From: Phallus indusiatus
Lineage: Eukaryota; Basidiomycota; Agaricomycetes; Phallales; Phallaceae
Length of the DNA: 64,000 bases
Reading direction: 5' to 3'
Assembly (NCBI GenBank): GCA_027605045.1
Contig: JAQFWX010000082.1
Coordinates: 62,001 to 126,000 of the forward strand
Position numbers and translations under genes: made by a program. Positions 1 through 10,298 of this stretch are shown one piece after another. Position 1 is the first letter of the stretch, and each line of letters begins with the position of its first letter. The notes under the pieces are model-generated. The model worked only from the letters and a program-made list of their open reading frames with translations. It did not search any database and was not told the DNA's origin.

Positions 1-104
1 TGCCGCAAACTGCTGTAAACCTGCACAAGTGTTGTGCAAGGAAAGATATAGAGGGTAGAAAATGGATATAGAATAAATCTACGAAGAAAACTCTGTATCT
101 ACAT

Positions 105-802
105 TAAGGATGCACATGATTCTGGATCCAGGTCAGCTGAATCCAGGTCGACAGGTCGAGCAACCTTCCAGACCCTTGACCTGTCAGGTAATGTCAGGGT
201 ATGTCCCAGGGTTAACGGTCATTCTAGTATATTAGCGTAGTATAGTATAACATACTTATTTCCCTACATGGTCTATGTCTGTCATACAGTACCTGGTATG
301 CCGGTCTGTGCTCACCCCTCGCGTATTCTCCCAAACTCTCCCCATTTCTCCATTCACTTCCATTCTGCCCCTATTTCCCTCTCACTCACTGTTCTCTTAT
401 GTCCTCAACTGCCTCCCTTCCTATTGGTAGATAATGCACCTGAGCGCTATTGGTTAGAGATAGCTCAATCATGTATATATACTTCTGTGCACACAAGTGT
501 AGTCCCTTGCGCTATTATTGACTAGGTTACTGGGTTATAGTAGCAGTCTGATCCTTAAGTCTAATCACTGAACGATCATGCCCTAACAGGTAAAGTTGGT
601 TTCTGAGATGTTTTAAGTACATTTCACTAGTGACCTCCAAGTCCAAGTCTGGGTCAACAGGTTTTACACTACCAAAAACCTTGACCTGGATCCTTACAGG
701 TCATTGACCTGCAGATCCGGTTCCTTATGGATCTGGATCTTTACGGGTAATTTGGCAGATCGCGGTGACCTGTGCAGGGATCCAGAATCGTGTGCACCCT
801 TA
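105..802. mobile_element. hAT-type MITE split by a solo LTR
   Basis: The two ends are inverted copies of about 25 bp (left TAAGGATGCACATGATTCTG, right end its near-perfect complement). They are flanked by an identical 8-bp duplication ATCTACAT at 97-104 and 803-810. An 8-bp duplication is the hallmark of the hAT superfamily. Removing the inserted LTR (192-588) and one copy of its 5-bp duplication leaves about 296 bp with no coding capacity, so this is a non-autonomous MITE. The interior repeats short motifs such as GACCTG and GGATC. The superfamily is inferred from duplication length and terminus only. Confidence 0.8.
192..588 (-). mobile_element. Solo LTR, family C
   Basis: Read on the minus strand it starts TGTTAGGGC and ends CCCTGACA, the TG...CA termini of an LTR. 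It is flanked by a 5-bp duplication GGTAA at 187-191 and 589-593. A second copy in opposite orientation lies at 16,320-16,717. No internal retrotransposon region is attached, so it is a solo LTR that landed inside the hAT MITE. A small open frame inside it recurs in the second copy only because the LTR itself is repeated. Confidence 0.85.
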
Positions 803-810
803 ATCTACAT

Positions 811-1454
811 GAGTCTTTTATATAATAAAGATGAATGTAGAACAAAGTAGCTGTCACGCCCACATAACACCTTACTTAAGTGGAGCTCCACTCATTCCTT
901 TTCCATACCTTGCTTATATTCTTTTGTTCCCCCGTTCCAAACCATTTCCTTTTCTATCCTTGTTATCTTGTTGTAACCCATTTCAGGTCTCTATTTAGTT
1001 TCATAGCTATTTAAAGATCGAGCTTCCTGTAACTACTTCTCCAGTTCTAATATAGATCTTATTCCGCCCATTCTCCCACATGTTTCATATCTCGATCCAA
1101 TCTCATCTCAGATCCTTTGTCATCGTTGACAATGTCCTCAAACGTCGTCAGCGACGTTGTGTCTTTCTTCTTCAACAACTATTTCATATCAACCTCTCCG
1201 ACCCTCAATCCTACATCACAGCCACGCTGTGCACTCCTAGATTTCATCCCCATCTCTCCGACCCTAGTCCCAGCCTTGAGATGTCGCAGCTCAGTCTCAA
1301 TCCTAGTAACTCCGATGTCACTTGTACATCGGAGACCCAGTCCGAACTGAAATTGTTGGTGACGCACCATGAGGGTGCAACTCAAGAGTAAGTTGAAGCC
1401 AACCAACACCTGACTGAGTTCCGACCTGTCTCCGAGCCTCGCTTAGTCACTCCG
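811..1454. other. Unclassified pyrimidine-rich repeat DNA
   Basis: No gene is recognised. The top strand is C/T-rich from about 890 to 1,300, with short overlapping frames that disagree with each other and no known motif. The position between transposon pieces suggests leader or gag-proximal sequence of a lost LTR element, but nothing shows this directly. Confidence 0.4.
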
Positions 1455-1695
1455 TATTAAAATTGGTATAGAGACGATGTTATATTAACCTTAACAACAC
1501 TGGAGACAGATGGTGAATACTCTGTATATATTTTATGAATTATGAACATACCTGGAGACAGATGGTGAATACTCTGTATAAAGAGTATTCCCATCACTCC
1601 AGGCTTACCTATACCGCGTCTGGGCGCCTATTAGGCGCCCATACTGCTGGGATAATCTAATCTACTTAGAGTGATGTACAGATCATATTCTAACA
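1455..1695 (-). mobile_element. Solo LTR, Copia-like family E
   Basis: On the minus strand this reads TGTTAGAAT... to an end related to ATTCTAATA, the short inverted termini typical of Ty1/Copia LTRs. It contains an internal tandem duplication of about 50 bp (unit CTGGAGACAGATGGTGAATA) and a hairpin TGGGCGCC-TATTA-GGCGCCCA at 1,621-1,641. Other copies are at 2,599-2,787, 11,331-11,577 and 11,942-12,099. No matching target duplication is seen here, so one flank has been lost or rearranged. Confidence 0.75.
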
Positions 1696-1800
1696 GCTTG
1701 TTCTCTTAGGTTTTCCCTCCTCTAGGTGAGTAGTTAGTTGCTGCCCCTCAATAGATCTTAGGTTTTCCCTCCTCTAGGTGTGCCCTGAGTCACCCTAACA
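1696..1800 (-). repeat. Family B LTR, 5' fragment
   Basis: This is the reverse complement of the first 105 bases of the family B LTR at 15,936. It ends in CACCCTAACA at 1,800 and carries the duplicated CTAGAGGAGGGAAAACCTAAG unit. It is truncated where the family E LTR begins and abuts the LINE fragment on the other side. Confidence 0.75.
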
Positions 1801-2598
1801 TGAGCAAGCATATGAGAGATGGAGAAGACAGGACAAGAACAGCTATAAAGGTAAAAACCACCATAGGACAGATACTGATTATAAACATATACTGCAACCA
1901 AGCACACTCAATAGCTTTGCAAAAGGCAATGGAAGCTACAATCAGAGAGGTAAACAGAGTGCGGCAAGAAAGAGTGCAAGTCATATGGTTGGGTGACTTT
2001 AACAGACACCATCCACAGTGGGATGAAATGAGAAATGCACACCTTTTTACACACAAAAACTTAAACAAGGCACAAACACTAATAGCAGATGATTCTCCCA
2101 AAGAACATACTGACACTGAAAGCCATGAACACAGGCAACTATACAAGACCAGACAATGTATTTGCCTTGCAAGGAATTGTTGACTACCTCGAGACATGTA
2201 ACACAGCTGAGGACGAGACACCACCAAAAACAGACCATTTCCCATTTGTCACGCGAATAGCAACCAGCAGCACAAGAGAAATCAAAAATTTCAGGGAGAC
2301 AGACTGGAAGAAGTTCAGGACAGTGCTGCAGCCAAAGATTGAACCCATACCAACAAACAAAGTCAGAGCAAAGGAAGATTTCGACGGTAGGCTAAAGAGG
2401 CTGATAGAAGCACTGCAGGAGACAATAAGAGAAGTAGTCCCATGTTCAAAAATAACTGCTCACACATCAAAAGAACTAACAGCGCTAAACAGAGAACTAA
2501 AACAAATAAGAAATAGATGCAGAAGGAGACACAACCCACAAGACCCAATCCACGAGACCATGTGCGTCTCTCAAAACAAATACATGCAAAGGATAAGA
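1800..2598 (+). pseudogene. LINE endonuclease-domain fragment
   Basis: Two overlapping frames join into one protein with a frameshift near 2,080. The first has GDFNRHHPQWDE, the metal-binding and substrate motif of LINE AP-like endonucleases. The second has NYTRPDNVF followed by TDHFP, matching the catalytic (S/T)DH motif. No reverse transcriptase domain follows, because the fragment stops at the family E LTR at 2,599. It is a dead remnant of a non-LTR retrotransposon; the clade cannot be told from this piece. Confidence 0.75.
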
Positions 2599-2787
2599 TG
2601 TTAGAATATGATCTGTACATCTCTCTAAGTAGATTAGATTATACCAGCGCTATGGGCGCCTAATAGGCGCCCAGATGCGGTATAGGTAAGCCTGGAGTGA
2701 TGGGAATACTCTTTATACAGAGTATTCACCATCTGTCTCCAGTGTTGTTGAGGTTAATATAACATCATCTCTATACCAATTCTAATA
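2599..2787 (+). mobile_element. LTR copy, Copia-like family E
   Basis: It starts TGTTAGAATATG and ends CCAATTCTAATA. It is a shorter version of the family, with one copy of the internal unit instead of two. The conserved GGCGCC hairpin lies at 2,653-2,673. It is inverted relative to the copy at 1,455-1,695, so the two bracket the LINE fragment as a large inverted repeat. No flanking duplication was found. Confidence 0.75.
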
Positions 2788-2955
2788 ATCACAACTTTCC
2801 TTCACTGAACTGGTTGGGGTGGAGGAGATGAATTTTCAGAGGAATCTGAAGACTGAGCAGGAGAAGGTGGCCTATCTGGTGCATCAGGCACATTATGATC
2901 CACATTCCCAGGCCTATCTCCCCCTGGATTCAGATTCCTCGCATCTCCCCCTTCA

Positions 2956-3270
2956 TTAGGCATCCACAGCAATTGGGACAGTTACAACAAGTGGCTCTAC
3001 ATTTGTCTGAATAGAATCAGAATTTGACCTTGTAAGACCTGGAAAGGCTCTCTCATCAAACACTGCATCATTACTGATAACAGTCTTCTTTGTCAATGGA
3101 TTGTAGAAGATCCATGCTTTGTACTCTTGTGGATATCCAATAAACACACATTTCTGTGTATGAGAGCCAAGACCCAGTCTCTGATCCTTTTGAACATAAA
3201 CATAGGCAGTGCAACCAAACACTCGAAGATGTGAAACATCAGGTTTATGACCAAAGAATCTGTACCACAT
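2956..3270 (-). pseudogene. Copia integrase fragment
   Basis: The minus-strand frame reads HKPDVSHLRVFGCTAYVYV, then KCVFIGY, then DAVFDE. This is the well known segment at the C-terminal side of the Ty1/Copia integrase core (consensus KPdvshLrvFGc.aYv and kc.fiGY). The frame is open across the piece, but both sides are unrelated, so only about 100 residues survive. It abuts Gypsy-derived sequence on its right. Confidence 0.85.
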
Positions 3271-3401
3271 CAGAAAAAGAAAAACACACCATTGATACAT
3301 TGCTGGAATGGGAAAATGAAGAAAATCGCCAAAAAATGACATTGGACATGGAAACACCTGAATTCTCAGGCTTGTCAGCAACACAAACCAATGAAGGAGA
3401 T

Positions 3402-3996
3402 GAGGTACAAGCACAAGAGTTCATGGAGGGGTTTGAAGCTAATAGAGGTCAGGCACAAGATGCCTTATTATTAGCCCAAGTATACCAGCAAGAATATTAC
3501 AATAATGGGTGACTTACCGTTGAGTTCCAACCTAGCGATCTGGTCCTCCTCAACCCAATGTCCCTCAATTTATGACAGACTGTTAGAAGGAAGGAGAACA
3601 AGCTAATGTTGCGATATGACAGGCCATTCAAAGTCCTAGAAAGGGTTAGTCGTGTTGCTTATCGGATCCAGTTGCCTGCATCCTACTGAATCCACCCCAT
3701 GCTAAACATTGCTAGCACATCTACAACCATACCACAAATCTCTGGACGACTTTGGAGCTCGTCCGACATAAAAAATCAAGCACAGAGACTTCAAAGAACT
3801 GCCAGAATACGAGGTAGAGGATGTTGTTGATGAAAAATGGGGAAAAATGCGAAATGAGAGGCAACAACAACTGTTCCAGACCAGGTTCAAGGGTTATGGG
3901 CTGGAACATGACAAATGGCTCCTGAAATCCAATCTTGCGAATGCACCAGAGATCTTGCATCGTTGGGAGGAGGAATACTGTGACATTAAGAAATAA
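3402..3996 (+). pseudogene. Gypsy chromovirus integrase C-terminus and chromodomain
   Basis: Reading in the plus frame gives RGQAQDALLLAQVYQQEYY, then DLVLLNPMSL, then RYDRPFKVLERV and LPASY, which is the C-terminal part of a Ty3/Gypsy integrase. A chromodomain follows at about 3,802-3,993, with YEVEDVVDEK, FKGYG and NAPEILHRWEEEY. That pairing marks a chromovirus. The integrase part has three in-frame stops, all TGA, and the frame shifts before the chromodomain, so it is a relic. Confidence 0.85.
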
Positions 3997-5049
3997 GACA
4001 TGTTGGCAGTTGCTAAAAGCTGCAAATGCAGCGCATGAAAAAATTTCACAAATAAAAAAGATTTTACGGACTATTTTTCTATCCCTCTCTCTCTCTACTT
4101 CAATTCCCCACTCAACTCTAGCTCTTTGCCCTACCATTCTTTCCTTTTCAACCCCATATGAACCAGCTACATTGACATGTCGATTCAAGTTCCGGCTATC
4201 ATGAGACCACTTCTTTCCTGAGGAATCCAATGGAACTTTGTGGCAAGTGCTTCCTGTGATGCTGAAATGGGACTTGTACTGTTCTAGCCCCTTTGTGTAA
4301 ACTGTTGGAAAGAACACTACACCAATTCACGAGTTCGGAACCACAACCATACAGTACAGAGTTGAGAAGGTGTTCGCATCTCAGCTATGGAGCACACTCA
4401 ACTCAGTTGCATGGGAGATTGTCCAGGCAGCCAGCCTGCCTATTGAGCCTAACACCGGACATTTTTCCACTGAGATTCCACAACAGGGAGATCAGTGCCT
4501 TGTGCACACTTGGCATTCAACCGGAAAAATCTGGTTGACTGACAGGCAGGGTGATCAATCAGAAATGTCACACCTGTCAGCCATGCTCGTGCTGTACTTA
4601 AAATAAAAATAGACTAGTTGACAATTTGATATTAAGTAATAACCTGATAAGATAACAAGAGTAGGCGCTTGCAGTGCCACTAAAAAAGAAAGGCAAAAGA
4701 AGGGCTTGCTGGCCAAGCTCCCATTTGAATTGCCTACTAGTTATTGTGTGATGAATATGAATTCAGCATAGATTGAGATGGATTGTTGTGAGGATTCAAA
4801 GACAATGATGGCATCACGGTGCTAGATGCTCCAGTGTCCAACAGGTAATAGTCATTCTGAGTGTTAGAAAAAATGTCTGACAGTACAGAATAAATCGGAC
4901 ATTAGCACTTGGATCATGCAACAGTTGTGAACAGGGTACACACACTTTTTATTTATTAATATACATACAGTTCCTTTGAATCTTATCCGCTTGTCAGCTA
5001 CCAAAAGGCAGTTCTATATGATTCCAAAAGATAAAACCCAATTTATTTA
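3997..5049. other. Gene-free repeat DNA
   Basis: Short open frames at about 4,293-4,606 overlap without agreeing and have no recognisable motif. The stretch becomes A/T-rich towards 5,000. No terminal repeats or target duplications were found. Confidence 0.4.
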
Positions 5050-5425
5050 CTGCTGTTATAGCATTGTAAGGCACATGCATTTTTGAATGTAAAAAAATTC
5101 ATCCCAATAAAGTTGTCATATCTCAGTCTGTGATGCATATTTTGACTTGGTTGTTGCTGCATCTTGTTCAGAAAAAAATCTAGTTTTATTTTTTACTAAG
5201 TATATGTATTTATTGTTGTTTTCAAAATTACACAAAATTACACTTGAATTTTGAAAACAACAATAAATACATATACTTATTAAAAAATAAAACTAGATTT
5301 TTTTCTGAACAAGATGTAGCAAAAACAAGTCAAAATATGCATCACAGACTGAGATATGACAACTTTATCAAAATGATTTTTTTTACATTCAAAAATGCTC
5401 GTGCCTTACAATGCTATAGCAGCAG
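5050..5425. mobile_element. Palindromic MITE (TA-flanked)
   Basis: Nearly the whole element is one inverted repeat. The arms are about 185 bp and meet near 5,237, starting CTGCTGTTATAGCATTG and ending with its complement CAATGCTATAGCAGCAG. TA flanks both ends (5,048-5,049 and 5,426-5,427), which fits a Tc1/mariner-type insertion. There is no coding capacity. Related pieces are a left arm at 8,071-8,253 and a right tip near 10,270-10,298. A transcript would fold into a long hairpin. Confidence 0.75.
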
Positions 5426-5584
5426 TAATTCTTAAGCTTGCCTGATATAACAAAATGTCTATTAAAATGTCTATTTCTATTTAAAGTGCAGCCAGAGTAT
5501 GACCGAACAGCGTGACATTTTATTTGGGATTACCCTGGACTAGTCTAATCAACTGGACAACTCTGGTTAAAGCCCAATGACCGA

Positions 5585-5911
5585 GTGTGCACAAGGCACT
5601 ATGAACCCCCACAACATCTGCTTGACAAGCTCGACCTCCCACATCCTTTTTTTGGCCCAGAAGACTATAACCTCTATGATCCAGTTGTTAATTCCTTGGA
5701 CAGGCTGTTCACTAACGAGGATCTTGCCAAAAATTGGACAGAAAGCATGCAAAAAATTGGAAATGGGCTACTTGCTTGGATAGCAGAGGCTAAGCGTATT
5801 CATTTTGGGAGGGATGGTGGAACGTCTTGGCTCTGGAAGGACAAACTCCCCACTATTTACCAATGTGAGGAAGCTATCAAGAGTATTGTTAGCATAAGAA
5901 AATGCAGTTGA
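5585..5911 (+). CDS. Unknown small ORF, probably transposon-derived
   Basis: A frame of 108 codons, open from about 5,543 if no start is required, encodes a soluble, composition-balanced protein with a segment rich in F, W and K. I recognise no family. Unlike other frames here it is uninterrupted and reads like coding sequence, but it lies between MITE and repeat DNA and has no evident promoter or intron. It may be a fragment of a transposon-carried gene. Confidence 0.3.
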   Translation: MCTRHYEPPQHLLDKLDLPHPFFGPEDYNLYDPVVNSLDRLFTNEDLAKNWTESMQKIGNGLLAWIAEAKRIHFGRDGGTSWLWKDKLPTIYQCEEAIKSIVSIRKCS

Positions 5912-6927
5912 TCAGCTTATAGGATAGTAGTATGGTGAGATACAGTTAGAGTGGAAGATGTAAGGATTTCTACTCTAACACTGGTAGTTCATGTAAGGTT
6001 TTAGCAGTGTAACAAATCTCTATAACCTGATGAGGGAACTACGACTACATGAGGTGAGATTATATACATGATAGTAGGTGATCTGTGCACTAGCACTAAG
6101 GTAAGGTCCGTGTGTATTAAACTCGGAATGTTACCTGGTATGAGCGCTTACATCACTTTAACAAGAATCATCTAACATCCCCAAGAGATGCTAGAACTAC
6201 TATGCATAATAAAAGAAAAATACAAACAAACATGACACGAAGATTACTATATAGAATGACCGTAATAGTTAATTACCATATTCTAACAAGTATTTCTGGA
6301 GCTACTCTCTATGGGTCTAAAGTGGAGGTCTCTTATGATGAATATAGTCGTTTTGTCAAGCGCCATGTTCCGAGCCTATCCTGGCAAAGTCCGGTCTAGT
6401 ACATGCGGATAGAGAGAGTACGGAGAGTACGGGTGTGAGGGACTTGGCTTCAGCTTGTATGCTGCGCCCACTCGCCCAACTTCAGATATCTCTCAATTTC
6501 AGAGAACGAGAGAAGTACGTAGCTAGTATGTACAAGTCCAACATTAAGTACGACAACGAACTTAGATTGCCCAAGAGGTCTGACAACGACTGGGACTTGA
6601 ACTACGTGCAAGTCCGCAACTAAGTACGAGATGAGCACGCAGAGTACGGAGAAGAACAGAGATGGAACAGATAAGAGAGAAGAATAGATTATATTCTGAC
6701 TGAAGAGACCCAGCTACGAAACTGGGGCTTAAATACATGAGTGTAAGGTGCCTATACTAAAAGGAGAAACAGATAAGAAAGGAATGGTGGTTTCTAGGAC
6801 AGATAGAACGGGCAGAGTCCGGGCTAACCGAACCCCTGGTTAGTCAAGACATCGAGCGGACAACCCCCATTTGGAAATGAACGGATCAGAGGGCTGTGCA
6901 TGAAGTACTGTTGTACGAGATGCATAC
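5912..6927. other. Gene-free repeat DNA
   Basis: No gene is recognised. Around 6,430-6,530 the text (ACTTGGCTTCAGCTTGTATG and following) resembles 18,680-18,760, so part of this stretch is a diverged dispersed repeat. The segment 6,385-6,680 is rich in GAGTACGG/GAGAGTACG-like words. Confidence 0.4.
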
Positions 6928-7365
6928 TTGGGGGGAGATAATGGATCATGGGGTGTGACTTATGTAATATCTCGGAAAAGGTCACGGGGCACGTCGGGCA
7001 TGACACGTTTCCTCGACAAATGTGAAAATATTCATGATGAATTCACATGCCTTATTGCTAGGTTCAAGGCTGATATTAGCAAGGTTGGATCCAGGATGGA
7101 GACTCTTGAATGCTGTGAGGCATTTGGGAGAAAGATTTTTGGGAATCACTACTATGATACTTGATTTGGGCAAGACTCTGACCTTTCTTCTGGAAGTTCT
7201 GATGCGGGTCCTGGACCATCTACTATAAGGAAGCAGTATGTGAGGCAAGATGGAGGCCACCATGACAAACGATCTGCTGAAGGCAACCATGTTGGAGCAC
7301 AGTGGGAGAAAAGAAGGAAGGAATTTAACAGGTCAGTTATAACATTCACTCAGGAGCTGGTTTAG
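6928..7365 (+). pseudogene. Decayed ORF of unknown family
   Basis: The plus frame from 6,928 is open for 78 codons, meets a single TGA at about 7,165, and then continues open in the same frame to 7,365. The second half is Gly/Ser- then Arg/Lys-rich, like a nucleic-acid-binding tail. It reads as one protein broken by one nonsense codon. No known domain is visible; a transposon ORF is the likely source. Confidence 0.35.
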
Positions 7366-8070
7366 AACTATTTCTTTCTCTCTTTTCCTATTTCTTTCCT
7401 TTCTTCTATCTCTCTCTATTAGAAGGCAATTGCTTGGAAAAGAGAGGGGATTTTGTCATGTAACTGATTGCTTTCATCATCCCTTCCATCAAAAACACCT
7501 AAGGAGTAATACAGGTTTTACCCGTGGGTTTGGGTACCCGACCCACGGGTATTTTTTATAGACCCGACTGACCCGTGACCCAACCTACGGGTTGCACAGG
7601 TAATGGTACTTGTGTGTCCATGTTACTCCTTAAAACACCACAAAACATCATAAAACACCACAATGCCCCATTTCTTTGTTCTTTTCCAATCTCCTCCTTT
7701 CCCTTGTCACACTCTGTGACTAATTACCTATTTCTCCATGGTTTTGCCTTTATTTCTCTGCTTGTACTCGTAACTTGGCATGAATGGTGAGTCATCTTAT
7801 GAGTCATTTCTTACTCATCCATGATTCCCTTTATGGATAAACTGTTCACACTCAAAACTCTATATAAGAAGGGCACTTTTCTCACTTTGGACATCATCAT
7901 CATCTTATTGTCTTATCTGTCTTATCATTCAACTGTAACTACTCTGGTACCTGTTGGTCCAACTATAAACTTGTGTTCAACCACTATCCTAGTCTTTAAG
8001 ACTCCTCTTATCTAAACCTTCCTCTTGTCTATAACCTTATAAAAACAACAAATCACTACTGCAATGCTTA
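7366..8070. other. Gene-free stretch with a GGGTACCCG-type palindrome cluster
   Basis: No gene is seen. At about 7,515-7,600 the motif ACCCGTGGGT and its complement recur in both orientations around GGGTACCCG, then in the words GACCCGTGACCC and ACGGGT. This resembles the terminal or subterminal part of a DNA transposon, but no partner end or duplication was found. The rest is C/T- and A/T-rich. Confidence 0.35.
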
Positions 8071-8253
8071 CTGCTGTTATAGTATTGTAAGGCACGTGCA
8101 TTTTTAAATGTAAAAAAATTCATTCCAATAGAGTTGTCATATCTCAGTCTGTGATGCATATTTTGACTTGATTTTTGCTGTATCTTGTTCAGAAAAAAAT
8201 CTAGTTTTATATTTTAATGAATATATGTATTCATTGTTGATTTCAAAATTACA
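8071..8253 (+). mobile_element. Left arm of the palindromic MITE, second copy
   Basis: It matches the left arm of the element at 5,050, starting CTGCTGTTATAGTATTGTAAG after a TA, and runs to the point where that palindrome turns. The right arm is missing; Copia gag sequence takes its place. The word TAGCAGTAATTA near 8,412 could be the eroded right tip. Confidence 0.7.
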
Positions 8254-8402
8254 GCCTTGTTACGACGGTGATGCCACTCCTTGAGCTCCTCCGCCCCCAA
8301 TGGTGTATTCTCAGTGCCATCTACAATCTTCAAGTACCCTTCTCCATGAAGTAAAGCCCTAATATCACGTCTCCATTCTTCAAAATTATTCTCTCCAAGC
8401 AT
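8254..8402 (-). pseudogene. Copia gag (DUF4219/UBN2-type) N-terminal fragment
   Basis: The minus frame reads L-G-E-N-N-F-E-E-W-R-R-D-I, then IVDGTE, then EWHHRRNKA. This is the start of the Copia-type gag polyprotein (consensus L.G.NY..W...m...L, EW..rd.kA). Only about 50 residues remain. The fragment sits inside a MITE copy, so it was either inserted there or captured. Confidence 0.7.
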
Positions 8403-9239
8403 GACAGCCAGTCTAGCAGTAATTAATTACTGTAGACATTATGTGCTAAAGTCCACCAAGAATTTATCCTAACTATTCTAAAAAGCTATCTAATGCGATC
8501 AGGCAGTTGTACCATCACCAGGCTCAACAGGGTGACCATGATCTTGCCTGGAAGGTTAAAATGAAGGCCCACTGAAGTGCACTTCCCCAAAAGTTCAACA
8601 TCACGTATCTACAATGATCGTGTTTGAAGATAAAAAGAGCGCACAGTGACTGGGAAACTGCGTAGACAGATACCAGTACTTGATCCAACAACAATGACAA
8701 TGTCACGAATGACATGTGCAAGATTTAGAGAGGAAACGGACGATGTTTGAGCGAGCAGTGATAAAAACTATGCGAAGGACCCAAAAGCGCAACAGTGAAT
8801 AACTTGTGCAAAAAATGAAATTTGCGAAGAATGGGCAGGCGCTAAATGAGCGGTGTGTTGGCAGATAAAAGTAGGCACAGTATACGACTAGGAACTCACG
8901 GGGATAGATGATCTGAGCGATGGGTGACGATTGGGAATGAAAAGATGGTGACAATGTTGTAGGAAGTTGGAATGAGAGGGAAATGAATCAGATGCTGTCA
9001 GATAAGGAATAATAACTTTGTTTTTAGGCTGTTCAGAAGCTGGGGCCCATAACCTATCAGAATTGATGTGGTATTTACATGCATCATGGCACTTATGTAA
9101 CTTACATAATATAGGTACTTGGATTTTGTGTATTAGACCACAAGTGTCTACTACTATATACCTAAGTATAAATAATTCTTAGTGGAGCTGTTACATCCTC
9201 ACCCACTGACTTGAGCATCAGGTCAAACCTGAACATGAC
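8403..9239. other. Gene-free stretch
   Basis: No gene or repeat boundary is recognised. Small frames on the minus strand (8,524-8,954) are hydrophobic and lack motifs. The base composition is ordinary for this repeat-rich part. Confidence 0.4.
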
Positions 9240-10048
9240 AAGTGAGTCTCAGTCATCCTTGGTATAATCCATGGCCATCTCAATATCTCCTTGAGGGCTG
9301 GTTCCTGGTCTATCCAGGACTTCATATTGATCAGGGTCGATCACAAGTTCTTTCTCAGCTATGTCAGCTGGGAGTGGTGCATTCACTGGGGGAGGCAAGT
9401 TAACAGTGGACTCCATGTAAGGAGCTCCTGTTGAGGGTCCAGCAGTGGGAGCTGGATGGGTGGCACCACAACAGGTATTATGACATCAACTATGAGTTTG
9501 ATGTCCAGGTAGAAGGGATGAGATTCTCACCACTTTACAGTGATAGTATTACTATTGGTTTGTGAGCACCACTGTTCTAGTACTGGTCCTAATCAAGTCT
9601 TGATTAGATGGGTATTGATGCAATTATAACACAACATCCCAATGACCTCCTCCCTGAGGAAGGGTATATGCTTGATGCCAGCCATCAACTATGGAGGGAG
9701 AAGTATTTACTGTCTTGTCAGCTGTCAGTGTGAAGGCTGGTGATATTGAGCCATTTGGATAACCCAAGCTTGTTGCAGATCTCTGCCGCAATGGGGAACA
9801 AACACTACACTCTCCTTGTGAAGCCATGCTATGACTTTGACATCACTGATATTCAGTGATCTAGATTGTTCAACACTTATATAGAAGGGTTCAGATGCAG
9901 GGTCTTTATACCATGTATCATAGAGATGACTTGTCTCTGGATCCATCTTCCCTTCAGTTGGGTATGGGAAGGCCTTGGGCTGCTCTCCAATAGTGAGGCA
10001 AGCATAATCTGTGCCTACATCCCAGGTAAGCCTAATGCATGTGTGCAT
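9240..10048 (-). pseudogene. Decayed ORF of unknown family
   Basis: Minus-strand coding-like text runs from about 10,048 down to 9,250 through several frames. It opens with a 107-codon frame (9,725-10,048) and ends in a Pro- and acid-rich tail containing DPDQYEVLDRPGTSP and EMAMDYTKDD just before a stop. The frame changes and contains at least one TAA. It resembles the C-terminal part of a transposon polyprotein or captured gene; I cannot name it. Confidence 0.3.
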
Positions 10049-10269
10049 TGCGACTTTTTAAGGTGTGTATTTTCTTCCCTTTTCACTGGAGACATTGTAG
10101 GGTTTAACCAAAAAAAAGAAAATTATAGTTTGAGGTATAGGCTATTGATGATTTACTAAATTGTACAATGCAGTGGGAGATGTTGTCTGAATTTTTCATA
10201 AAGCAGATACAACTTACAGAAAGCAATTTGATCAACATTTGGGGCAGAAACAACAACTTTATTCAAAAT

Positions 10270-10298
10270 ACACATGCCTTACAATGCTATAACAGCAG
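10270..10298 (-). repeat. Right tip of the palindromic MITE
   Basis: ACATGCCTTACAATGCTATAACAGCAG followed by TA, given here in part, matches the right terminus of the element at 5,050-5,425. The rest of the copy is not present. Confidence 0.6.

Noticed and set aside
268..525. Small ORF whose product recurs at 16,383-16,649
   Set aside because: Both lie inside copies of the family C LTR; the similarity is the LTR itself, and there is no start context or known motif.
1455..2787. DNA transposon with long inverted ends around the LINE endonuclease
   Set aside because: The inverted ends are LTR copies that also occur alone elsewhere with 5-bp duplications, so the arrangement is chance insertion or rearrangement.
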